18,068 bases of DNA. It comes from Pseudobutyrivibrio sp. UBA1225 (GTDB taxonomy: Bacteria; Bacillota; Clostridia; Lachnospirales; Lachnospiraceae). Below, in pieces: positions 1-6,798 of this stretch. Within the stretch, counting starts at the first letter, position 1. Every line of letters starts with the position of its first letter. Both the position numbers and the translations under genes were made by a program. Under the pieces are notes generated by a model. That model was not told the DNA's origin. It did not search any database and saw only the letters and a program-made list of their open reading frames with translations. The stretch is from contig DBWZ01000089.1 of NCBI GenBank assembly GCA_002309345.1, forward strand, positions 1 through 18,068, read 5' to 3'.

Positions 1-42
1 GCATTTAGAAAATCATAATCTTATGCGACGTAATTGAAACAG

Positions 43-91
43 CGCAAGGTGCCAGGTGTGAGAGGGGCAAGCTTTATGAACATACCTTGCG
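43..91 (-). promoter_or_regulatory. Leader-like RNA downstream of truA, candidate L13 (rplM) leader
   Basis: Read on the minus strand, the stretch after the truA stop contains CGCAAGGT (complement of 84-91), which can pair perfectly over 8 bp with ACCTTGCG (complement of 43-50). The same left arm can instead pair as GCAAG with CTTGC (complement of 67-71), so the two helices exclude each other. Between them lies the unpaired-looking tract TATGTTCATAAAG. In Firmicutes truA is commonly followed by rplM-rpsI, and rplM transcripts carry an autoregulatory L13 leader; the position and the alternative helices fit that. rplM itself is outside the window and the family match is from memory, so the identity is tentative. 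Confidence 0.45.
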
Positions 92-104
92 GCGGTCCTA
101 GTTA

Positions 105-839
105 TCATTCGTATTCTATTCCTATCATGGTGAGGCCGTGGGCTGGGGCGGTAGGCCCAGCCAGCTCGCGGTCGCGCCCCTTGAGAATCTCAAGCATGTA
201 CATTGGCTCCATTTCTCCAGCGCCAACCTTGATAAGGGTACCTGCGATGATTCGAACCATATTATACAAAAAGCCATCGCCCGTAAGGCGTATGTGGATC
301 ACATCATCTTCCTTATAAACCTTTGCGGTATAGATAGTTCGCACCCTTGATTTAACCTGCGCCTTAACTGACGAAAGCGATGTGAAATCGTGCTGCCCTA
401 TCAAGTATGCAGCCGCTTCGTTCATCTTGTCTACATCCAAGTGGTAATAATAATGGAAGGTATCCTTGCGCTTGGTTGGATCCGGCATCTTGCGATTTAA
501 AATCTTGTATTCGTAAGTTTTGCGACAAGGCGCGTACCGCGGATGAAAATCATCATCCACCTGGCAGGAATATTGAACCACTATGTCGTCCGGTAAGCGC
601 TGATTTAGCGCAAAGCTGATTTTGTCAGCTGGCATCCTAGAATTAGTGTCAAACACCGCCACATTTCCAAGGGAGTGAACCCCTGCATCTGTTCGACTTG
701 CTCCCATTATAGAAATAGGCTCTTGCAATAAATCTGTAAGAGCCTCGTTAAACTTCTGTTCTATTGTTACTCCGTTGGGCTGAATTTGCCAGCCGCAATA
801 TCCGCTGCCGTCGTAGGCAACAACTATCATTACACGCAT
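105..839 (-). CDS. truA: tRNA pseudouridine(38-40) synthase TruA
   Basis: Cytoplasmic enzyme that isomerises uridine to pseudouridine at positions 38-40 in the anticodon stem-loop of tRNAs. At 244 residues it has the usual bacterial TruA length. The catalytic motif SRTDAGVHSLGN is present near residues 48-59, with Asp51 the expected nucleophile in RTDAGVH. The start ATGCGTGTAATG lies 1 nt after the ecfT stop codon, with AAAGGA about 10 nt upstream inside the end of ecfT, so translation is probably coupled to ecfT. It is the last gene seen of an ecfA-ecfT-truA run, an arrangement widely conserved in Firmicutes just before rplM-rpsI. Nothing in the sequence looks damaged. Identification is firm. 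Confidence 0.97.
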   Translation of the reverse strand: MRVMIVVAYDGSGYCGWQIQPNGVTIEQKFNEALTDLLQEPISIMGASRTDAGVHSLGNVAVFDTNSRMPADKISFALNQRLPDDIVVQYSCQVDDDFHPRYAPCRKTYEYKILNRKMPDPTKRKDTFHYYYHLDVDKMNEAAAYLIGQHDFTSLSSVKAQVKSRVRTIYTAKVYKEDDVIHIRLTGDGFLYNMVRIIAGTLIKVGAGEMEPMYMLEILKGRDRELAGPTAPAHGLTMIGIEYE

Positions 840-840
840 A

Positions 841-1641
841 TTACAACAATCCTTTTGCTACATAAAAAACAATTATAAAAGCCACAATACATATGTATGC
901 TCTTTGGTCTAACGAACTATATTTTAGAGGTCGCATCTTGGTACGTCCTTCTCCACCATTGTAACATCTAGCCTCCATGGCATATGAAAGATCAAGGGCA
1001 CGTCTGAATGCTGACATAAAAAGTGGAACCAAAAGAGGAACCATATTTTTTGCCTTTTTGATCAAACCGCCAGTCTCAAAATCTGCGCCTCGCGCCATCT
1101 GAGCCTTCATGATTTTGTCGGTCTCTTCTATAAGAATAGGTATAAATCGAAGGGCGATTGACATCATCATTGCTATCTCATGAACCGGGAATCTGATTTT
1201 TTTCAAAAATCCCATAGACTTTTCCAAACCATCAGTTAGCTGATTTGGTGTGGTTGTCAGTGTTAAAAGCGATGTGCCTACAATGAGGATGACCATTCGT
1301 GCGGTCATGTATGCCGCATTCTTAAGTCCCACATCTGAAACTGAGAAAATCCAAAATGAAAACAGCTCTTTGCCCGGTGTTAGAAACATATTGAAAAGAC
1401 CTGCTATCACAAGCAAAACCACTATTGAGCGAAGTCCTCTTACCATGAACGAAAATGGCACATGGCTAAGCTTTATTATTCCGAACAATGTTATTAGCAC
1501 AAATGCAAATAAAATTGCGTTGTTTGCTGAAAACAAAGTGATAATAAAAATGAGCGTAGAAAACAGCTTCACACGAGGATCTAATGTGTGAAGTACTGAT
1601 TTTGCCGGATAATATTGTCCTAAAGTTATCTCACGAAGCAT
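841..1641 (-). CDS. ecfT: Energy-coupling factor transporter transmembrane protein EcfT
   Basis: Membrane scaffold of the ECF vitamin and metal importer. It couples ATP hydrolysis by the EcfA ATPases to exchangeable substrate-binding S components. The 266 residues hold several hydrophobic segments (about 26-57, 70-88, 110-130, 155-172, 200-212, 246-266). They also hold the two Ala-Arg-Gly-type coupling motifs that contact the ATPase grooves: QMARGAD around 181-187 and AMEARCYNGGEGRT around 221-234; in the second, Gly is replaced by Cys, which is common in this family. AGAAGGA lies 9 nt before the ATG. It sits 42 nt after the fused ATPase gene and 1 nt before truA, clearly in one operon. No S component is nearby, so this is a group II (shared) module. 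Confidence 0.96.
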   Translation of the reverse strand: MLREITLGQYYPAKSVLHTLDPRVKLFSTLIFIITLFSANNAILFAFVLITLFGIIKLSHVPFSFMVRGLRSIVVLLVIAGLFNMFLTPGKELFSFWIFSVSDVGLKNAAYMTARMVILIVGTSLLTLTTTPNQLTDGLEKSMGFLKKIRFPVHEIAMMMSIALRFIPILIEETDKIMKAQMARGADFETGGLIKKAKNMVPLLVPLFMSAFRRALDLSYAMEARCYNGGEGRTKMRPLKYSSLDQRAYICIVAFIIVFYVAKGLL

Positions 1642-1683
1642 GATAAATAATCCTTCTAAAGCTCAAAACACTTTGAACTAAAA

Positions 1684-3450
1684 TTAATTAATGACTGAAA
1701 GTATTTCTTGCTTTGCCTCTTCCACTGTGGTTACATCAACATCTACAGCAAAGCCTTCCTCTTTCAAATCGTTCATTACATATGTAACCTGAGGTGCTGC
1801 AAGTCCCATTGACTCCAACTCCTTGTAATGGGCAAAGACTTCCTTTGGTGTGCCATCAAAAGCAGGCTTGCCGCCATCCATGACGATGATTCTATCAACG
1901 TAGTTTGCCACATCCTCCATTGAATGCGAGACCAAAATAACTGTGTCACCGCGTTTTTTGTGCATGTCTGAAATGAGGCCTAATATATCGTCACGGCCCT
2001 TTGGATCAAGCCCTGCTGTTGGCTCATCCAAAATCAAAACTGCCGGCTTCATGGCGATAACACCTGCGATTGCTGCCCGTCGTTTTTGTCCGCCAGATAA
2101 TTCGAAAGGCGATGCCAAATACAAATCCTGTGGCAATCCCACCAGACCAAGTGCCTCGTAAGCTCGCTTAATCTGTTCCTTTTCGTCTAAGCCTTGATTC
2201 TTTGGTCCAAACTGAACATCCTTGAAAACTGTTGTCTCGAAAAGCTGATGCTCAGGATATTGGAAAACCATTCCAACTTGAGTTCGAAGGTCTTTGATGT
2301 CGTAGTCATTGTCATAAATATCCTGTCCGCGGTAATATATTCCGCCTTCAGTCGCTTTAATCAGACCATTTAAGTGCTGAACAAGGGTAGATTTACCACT
2401 TCCGGTATGTCCTATAATGCCGATGAATTCGCCCTCTTTTATAGATAGACTCACATCGTCTAGAGCCTTGATTTCGTAGGCTGTATCTGGACTATATTTG
2501 TAAGAAACATGATCTAAAATCAAAACATTATCTGCAGTGGCTTTTGCTTTAACTGCTTGTTTAACTGGTTTTGCTAACGCAGCAGCGGATGCATTAGCTA
2601 CTCGTAAATCCTTTAGTGCAGCGACAAGCTCCTTGCGAGTCAAAATACACTCAGGCAATGGAAGGCCCGCCTTCCTAAGCTCGTACGCCAGCAAAGTAAC
2701 TTGCGGAACATCCAAGCTGTGAGATTTCAGTGCTTCCACATCCTTGAATATTTCACGAGGCTTGCCCTCCATACAGACCTTGCCCTTTTCCATGACAAAG
2801 ACGTAGTCGGAATCAACCACCTCTTCCATGTAATGGGTGATGAGGATAACTGTAATCCCCTTTTCCTTATTTAGAGTATGGACTGCTTGAAGCACGTCCT
2901 TTCGACCGTCTGGATCAAGCATGGCCGTCGGCTCATCTAAAATAATGCACTTTGGTTCCATGGCCATGACACCTGCAATTGCAACGCGCTGCTTTTGTCC
3001 ACCAGAGAGCTTGTTAGGAGAATGACTCTTGTACTTGTACATCCCCACCATCTTTAAGGACTTCTCTACTCTCTTAATGATTTCATCAGTTGGAACTCCG
3101 ATGTTTTCTGGGCCGAAGGCAACATCCTCGTCCACAACACTAGCGATTATTTGATTATCTGGGTTTTGGAAAACCATTCCTGCGGTTTGACGAACTGCAA
3201 ATGTAAACTCATCGTCTGATGTGTTCATTCCATCTACAAACAGTGTGCCCTCAGAAGGGGTAAGAAGCGCATTGATATGCTTTGCAAATGTAGATTTGCC
3301 AGAACCGTTATGCCCTAAAACAGAAATAAACTGTCCTAGTTCGACATTGAGATTAACGTGATCAAGGGCAACCTCGATACCTTCAATGTTGCCCTCGTCA
3401 TCACGTCTTATATATTCATGTACTAATTCTTTTGCTCGAATAATTGACAT
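1684..3450 (-). CDS. ecfA: Fused energy-coupling factor ATPase EcfA1-EcfA2 (double ABC ATPase)
   Basis: Cytoplasmic ATPase pair powering the ECF importer with EcfT. The single 588-residue chain contains two complete ABC ATPase units. Unit 1 has Walker A GHNGSGKST (46-54), Q-loop Gln95, signature LSGGQ (148-152), Walker B ILDEPT (170-175) and H-loop His206. Unit 2 has GHTGSGKST (347-355), Gln397, LSGGQ (451-455), LILDEPT (472-478) and His509. In most Firmicutes these are two genes (ecfA1, ecfA2; formerly cbiO) of about 280 residues. Here they are joined through an Ala/Lys/Val-rich linker at about 283-308. Both ATP sites keep every key residue, so an active pseudo-heterodimer in cis is expected. 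The ATG is 9 nt after the trmL stop and ecfT follows after 42 nt. Confidence 0.95.
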   Translation of the reverse strand: MSIIRAKELVHEYIRRDDEGNIEGIEVALDHVNLNVELGQFISVLGHNGSGKSTFAKHINALLTPSEGTLFVDGMNTSDDEFTFAVRQTAGMVFQNPDNQIIASVVDEDVAFGPENIGVPTDEIIKRVEKSLKMVGMYKYKSHSPNKLSGGQKQRVAIAGVMAMEPKCIILDEPTAMLDPDGRKDVLQAVHTLNKEKGITVILITHYMEEVVDSDYVFVMEKGKVCMEGKPREIFKDVEALKSHSLDVPQVTLLAYELRKAGLPLPECILTRKELVAALKDLRVANASAAALAKPVKQAVKAKATADNVLILDHVSYKYSPDTAYEIKALDDVSLSIKEGEFIGIIGHTGSGKSTLVQHLNGLIKATEGGIYYRGQDIYDNDYDIKDLRTQVGMVFQYPEHQLFETTVFKDVQFGPKNQGLDEKEQIKRAYEALGLVGLPQDLYLASPFELSGGQKRRAAIAGVIAMKPAVLILDEPTAGLDPKGRDDILGLISDMHKKRGDTVILVSHSMEDVANYVDRIIVMDGGKPAFDGTPKEVFAHYKELESMGLAAPQVTYVMNDLKEEGFAVDVDVTTVEEAKQEILSVIN

Positions 3451-3459
3451 CTGTACCCA

Positions 3460-3957
3460 CTATTCCTTCCAGTTGAGTCTATGCAAATCACCCTCGGTCT
3501 CTAACCCAAGGAAGTCGTTCTGTCTCAGAGCCTCGTACAAAACAATGGCTACTGAATTTGATAGGTTAAGTGAACGTATATCATGTCCCATTGGAATTCG
3601 AACACAGTTCTCTTCGTTGTCTACAAGGATTTCTTCAGGAATACCTGCACTTTCCTTGCCAAACATAATGAAACAATCTGGTTCATAATTCACTTGTGTG
3701 TGAGTTTTCTTTGCCTTGGTGGTTGCCATATATATCTTGGCATCTGGATTCTTTGCTTTGAAGTCATCCCAATCGTCATAGCGGAATACTTCTAGTTTGT
3801 CCCAGTAATCCATTCCTGCCCGCTTTACAGTTTTGTCTGTGAGGACAAAACCAAGGGGCTCTATCAAATGGAGCCTAGTCCCTGTAGCGCAACATGTGCG
3901 CCCTATATTACCTGTGTTGGCTGGGATTTCTGGCTCGTGTAAGACTATATTTAACAT
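3460..3957 (-). CDS. trmL: tRNA (cytidine/uridine(34)-2'-O)-methyltransferase TrmL
   Basis: SpoU-family (SPOUT) methyltransferase that 2'-O-methylates the wobble nucleotide of certain leucine tRNAs using S-adenosylmethionine. From the chosen start the protein is 165 residues, the family length. It begins MLNIVLHEPEIPANTGNIGR and contains FGKESAGIPEE and the trefoil-knot SAM loop around IPMGHDIRSLNLSNSVAIVL. An in-frame ATG at 4017 would add 20 residues, but these (MSSPWGEGAPNG...) are encoded by a GC-rich two-hairpin repeat and resemble no TrmL N-terminus. AAAGGA sits just before the ATG at 3957, which decides the start. It lies between the aminotransferase (60 nt upstream, repeat in the gap) and the fused ecfA gene (9 nt). 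Confidence 0.93.
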   Translation of the reverse strand: MLNIVLHEPEIPANTGNIGRTCCATGTRLHLIEPLGFVLTDKTVKRAGMDYWDKLEVFRYDDWDDFKAKNPDAKIYMATTKAKKTHTQVNYEPDCFIMFGKESAGIPEEILVDNEENCVRIPMGHDIRSLNLSNSVAIVLYEALRQNDFLGLETEGDLHRLNWKE

Positions 3958-3968
3958 ATTTTTCCTTT

Positions 3969-4013
3969 GCCCCTCATCCGCCCCATTCGGGGCACCTTCC
4001 CCCCAGGGGGAAG
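3969..4013. repeat. GC-rich double-hairpin repeat (REP-like) between aminotransferase gene and trmL
   Basis: The plus strand carries two adjacent inverted repeats: GCCCC-attc-GGGGC at 3980-3993 and CTTCCCCC/GGGGGAAG at 3996-4013. They are preceded by GCCCCTCATCC. The local G+C is far above the flanking genes. The pattern of 'gatgagggg' followed by two such hairpins resembles a short palindromic intergenic repeat I recognise from gut Clostridia genomes, but only one copy is in this window, so its repetitive nature cannot be shown here. It could act as a processing or stability element between the two cistrons, and it supplies a spurious upstream start for trmL. Confidence 0.6.
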
Positions 4014-4017
4014 ACAT

Positions 4018-5184
4018 TTATTTTCTCAATTCTTTTATAAAATCTTCAATTCTATCCATAGCTTTCTTAAGGTTCTCCAAAGAATATGCATAAGAAATAC
4101 GCACATTTCCCTCGCCGCTTTCTCCGAAGGCTGTGCCCGGAACAACGGCAACTTCCTTTTCCTTTAAAAGCTTGGTACAGAATTCTTCTGAAGTCATACC
4201 GAATTCTGCAACAGATGGGAAGACGTAGAAAGCTCCAAAAGGCTCGAAACACTTCAGGTTCATCTGCTTGAATCTATTTAACAAATAACGACGACGGTCG
4301 TTGTACTCTTCACGCATGTTTGCTACATCATCATCGCAGTCGCGAATAGCAGTAACCGCAGCATACTGGCTGGTAGTTGGTGCGCACATAATCGCAAACT
4401 GATGAATCTTTGTCATCTGCTGGATGATGATTTCTGGTGCACAGACATATCCAAGTCTCCAACCTGTCATAGCATGACTCTTGGAAAAACCATTTATGTA
4501 GATTGTACGCTCCTTCATGCCAGGGAAGCTAGCTATTGATACATGGCTCGTAGTTGTGTAGCTGAGTTCTGCATATATCTCGTCAGTAAGCACAAACAAA
4601 TCGTGCTTTTTAACGAGCTCAACTATTGGCTCCAAGTCTTCTTTTTCCATAACAGCACCTGTTGGATTGTTAGGGAATGGCATAATCAAAATCTTGGTTT
4701 TGTCGGTAATAGCCGCCTCTAATTCCTCTGGCTTAAGACGGAAATCATTTTCCTCTTTGAGGTCGATTGGAACAGGAACACCTCCTGCAAGAATGGTGCA
4801 AGGCTCATAAGAAACATAACAAGGCTGAGGTATTAAAACCTCGTCCCCTGGATCAAGCATTGCACGAAGTGCAACATCGATACCCTCTGAGCCACCGACT
4901 GTCATAAGCATTTCTGTGATTGGGTCGTACTTTAATCCGTAGTGTCGATCAAGGAAATCTGCGATTTCTATTCTGAGTTCTTTAAGACCTGAGTTAGATG
5001 TATAGAAGGTGCGTCCACGCTCTAGCGAATAGATAGCCTCGTCTCTGACCTTCCATGGTGTATCAAAATCTGGCTCGCCAACACCCAAGGAAATAGCCTC
5101 AGGCATCTCTGCTACGATATCAAAAAACTTTCTGATACCAGATGGTTTTATTTCTGTAATCGTTTTATTAAGAGGGTTTCTCAT
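4018..5184 (-). CDS. PLP-dependent class I/II aminotransferase (PatA-like)
   Basis: Fold-type I aminotransferase of 388 residues, close in overall sequence to Bacillus PatA as I recall it. Visible landmarks are SLGVGEPDFDTP (substrate-binding N-terminal loop), the FPNNPTGAVMEKEDL stretch with the PLP-ring contact Asn, VLTDEIYAELSY (Asp/Tyr contacts), and NGFSKSHAMTGWRLGY, whose Lys should form the Schiff base with PLP. The C-terminal GEGNVRISYAYS supplies the carboxylate-binding Arg. The amino-acid substrate cannot be read from sequence; Asp, aromatic or N-acetyl-diaminopimelate type reactions are all possible. The ATG overlaps the lrp stop in ATGA (4 bp), so the enzyme is translationally coupled to the Lrp/AsnC regulator and is its likely partner or target. 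AAGGTG is the ribosome binding site. Confidence 0.93.
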   Translation of the reverse strand: MRNPLNKTITEIKPSGIRKFFDIVAEMPEAISLGVGEPDFDTPWKVRDEAIYSLERGRTFYTSNSGLKELRIEIADFLDRHYGLKYDPITEMLMTVGGSEGIDVALRAMLDPGDEVLIPQPCYVSYEPCTILAGGVPVPIDLKEENDFRLKPEELEAAITDKTKILIMPFPNNPTGAVMEKEDLEPIVELVKKHDLFVLTDEIYAELSYTTTSHVSIASFPGMKERTIYINGFSKSHAMTGWRLGYVCAPEIIIQQMTKIHQFAIMCAPTTSQYAAVTAIRDCDDDVANMREEYNDRRRYLLNRFKQMNLKCFEPFGAFYVFPSVAEFGMTSEEFCTKLLKEKEVAVVPGTAFGESGEGNVRISYAYSLENLKKAMDRIEDFIKELRK

Positions 5185-5663
5185 AAGCTCACCTTCTCCC
5201 TCTCATCAACATGCTTTTCTGCCATGATAATGCCGTGGTCCTTGTACTTCTTTAAAACAAAGTTTGTCTGCGTAGAAAGCACTGAATCAAGTGGAGAAAG
5301 CTTTGCAGAAACAAAATCTGCAACCTCTCTAAGTGTGTGTCCTTCGATGGAAACCATGAAATCATAACTTCCAGAAATAAGATATACTGCATCCACCTCA
5401 GGATAGTTGTAGATGCGCTCTGCAACCTTGTCAAAGCCCATTCCTCGCTGAGGAGTAACTCTAACCTCGATAAGAGCTGAAACCTTTTCAACGTCTGCCT
5501 TGTCCCAGTTGATAAGAGTAGGATAGCCACAGATGATGTGGTCGTTTTCCATAGCTTCAAGCTCATTCATTATTGCAGCCTTATCTGTGCCAAGCATCAT
5601 AGCAAGGTCGCTTAAATCAATTCTACTGTTATGTTCAATATAGCTTAAAATCTTTTCTCTCAT
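5181..5663 (-). CDS. Lrp/AsnC family transcriptional regulator
   Basis: About 160-residue DNA-binding regulator of the feast/famine family, which usually senses an amino acid. Residues 1-55 (REKILSYIEHNSRIDLSDLAMMLGTDKAAIMNELEAMEN) form the helix-turn-helix. The rest is an RAM/AsnC ligand-binding domain with VEVSALIEVRVTPQRGMGF, the YNYPEVDAVYLISGSYD core and FVLKKY near the end. A GTG three codons upstream (5672) also reads in frame, but AAGGGGTG, which overlaps it, is an ideal Shine-Dalgarno 6 nt before the ATG at 5663, so the ATG is chosen. It overlaps the aminotransferase gene by 4 bp. The 132-nt gap upstream contains an inverted-repeat structure and may hold the operon's own promoter or operator. 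Confidence 0.93.
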   Translation of the reverse strand: MREKILSYIEHNSRIDLSDLAMMLGTDKAAIMNELEAMENDHIICGYPTLINWDKADVEKVSALIEVRVTPQRGMGFDKVAERIYNYPEVDAVYLISGSYDFMVSIEGHTLREVADFVSAKLSPLDSVLSTQTNFVLKKYKDHGIIMAEKHVDEREKVSL

Positions 5664-5681
5664 ATTAATCACCCCTTATCC

Positions 5682-5767
5682 GCCAGTTACGCTCTCAAGC
5701 CTGAGATATTGCTTTCGTTCACATACACGTTCACTGCAGCAACACTCAGAGCTTTATAGCTACTGGC
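5682..5767 (-). other. Structured intergenic segment before lrp (long inverted repeat)
   Basis: The 132-nt gap between the AIR-synthase-related gene and lrp contains GCCAGT (5682-5687) and ACTGGC (5762-5767) as outer arms. On the minus strand there are nested complementary pieces: GCTCT with AGAGC, and TGAG-n-GTTGC with GCAAT-n-CTCA. A multi-helix RNA of about 86 nt ending 19 nt before the lrp start codon (about 9 nt before its ribosome binding site) is therefore possible. Alternatively the arms are DNA operator half-sites. I do not recognise a known riboswitch, T-box or tRNA in it. The pairings were found by eye and not folded. Confidence 0.35.
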
Positions 5768-5795
5768 TCATCTAAAAAGTTTAATTGTTCTGTTA

Positions 5796-6788
5796 TTAAA
5801 TGTTCGAATTAACGGCATATAACGCATCCGCTTTAGGTGGTTCTAGGAATCGTACCTCATCCCCACTTAAAACGCGTTTATCATTTGAAGAGTTGGACTT
5901 CCCGATAATGGCGGATGCAATCCCCGCCTCGTTAAGCTTTCTAACCAATCCGTTGCCGTCTTCTGTGGCGATAAGCATAGCCCCCGATGATATAAGCTCG
6001 TAAGGATTGATTCCAAAGAACTCGCAAACCTCGATGGTCTCTTGCTTGACCGGTATCGATTTTAAATCAACATCAAGTCCTATGCCAGAAGCCTCTCCCA
6101 TCTCCCAAAGGGCTCCAAAAATTCCGCCCTCGGTAACGTCATGCATCGCCGCCACACCATGTTGTACTGCGATTTGACTTTCAGGAAGAACGCTTAAATA
6201 TTTATCAAAACTCTTGGCTGTTTCCACGAGTGATTCTGGAAGCTTGGTCAAGAGCTGTTCTTCGTAATCCTTGGCTATGATGGATGTGCCCTCTAGGCCT
6301 ATCCACTTGGTAAGGACTAAATCCATGTCAGGCTTGGCACCACCTGTAGATACCATCTGCCCCTTTTTTACCTTACCCACTGCCGTAACAGAAATCAGTG
6401 GCTGTGTCACTGCATCTGTCACCTCTGTGTGACCGCCAATCACCTGAACATTGTAACGCTTGCACGCCGCATCCACCTGCTGCATTATGGCCTTTAGCTT
6501 TGCCTCCCGCATGCGAGGAGTTAGAAGCACAGTAAGCAAGATGCCGATAGGCTCCGCGCCTGCACTGGCCAAGTCATTGACCGAAATGGTAACGGCCAGT
6601 TCACCGATATCAGAAGCTGTACCAGTGATTGGATCTGTAGATAAAACCATTTCTTCATCTGGACCAATCTGCACTGTTGCGCAGTCTTCCCCGATACCCG
6701 GGCCTGCCCCAACTTCTGGGCGCTTGACATGCAATTGTTTAATGACAGAGCGTTTTAATACGCTCTCAGGTAACTTTCCGATTTCCAT
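5796..6788 (-). CDS. AIR synthase-related protein (PurM/HypE/ThiL superfamily)
   Basis: A 330-residue member of the ATP-using PurM/HypE/ThiL superfamily. The N-terminal half has the expected landmarks: GAGPGIGEDCA (27-37), LSTDPI with Asp52, SVNDLASAGAEP (69-80) with Asp72, and the turn GGHTEV (118-123). A C-terminal AIRS_C domain follows, with HDVTEGGIFGALWEMGEASG. It most resembles stand-alone HypE-like proteins, but the C-terminal end (ALYAVNSNI) lacks the invariant terminal Cys that carries the thiocarbamate in true HypE. A role in [NiFe]-hydrogenase cyanide ligand synthesis is therefore unlikely, and no hyp genes are near. The real substrate is unknown. The ribosome binding site AGGA overlaps the TAG of the VanW gene, which ends 10 nt upstream; the two are in one operon. 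Confidence 0.85.
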   Translation of the reverse strand: MEIGKLPESVLKRSVIKQLHVKRPEVGAGPGIGEDCATVQIGPDEEMVLSTDPITGTASDIGELAVTISVNDLASAGAEPIGILLTVLLTPRMREAKLKAIMQQVDAACKRYNVQVIGGHTEVTDAVTQPLISVTAVGKVKKGQMVSTGGAKPDMDLVLTKWIGLEGTSIIAKDYEEQLLTKLPESLVETAKSFDKYLSVLPESQIAVQHGVAAMHDVTEGGIFGALWEMGEASGIGLDVDLKSIPVKQETIEVCEFFGINPYELISSGAMLIATEDGNGLVRKLNEAGIASAIIGKSNSSNDKRVLSGDEVRFLEPPKADALYAVNSNI

Positions 6789-6798
6789 AATATATGTC

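Noticed and set aside
5682..5767. Possible tRNA in the gap before lrp, because of the complementary GCCAGT/ACTGGC ends and a suitable length.
   Set aside because: No T-arm GTTCRA motif, no consistent anticodon stem and no D-arm fit on either strand.
5796..6788. Calling this gene hypE and linking it to maturation of the hydrogenase-like sensor.
   Set aside because: The terminal Cys of HypE is missing, and [FeFe] H-clusters are made by HydEFG, not Hyp proteins.
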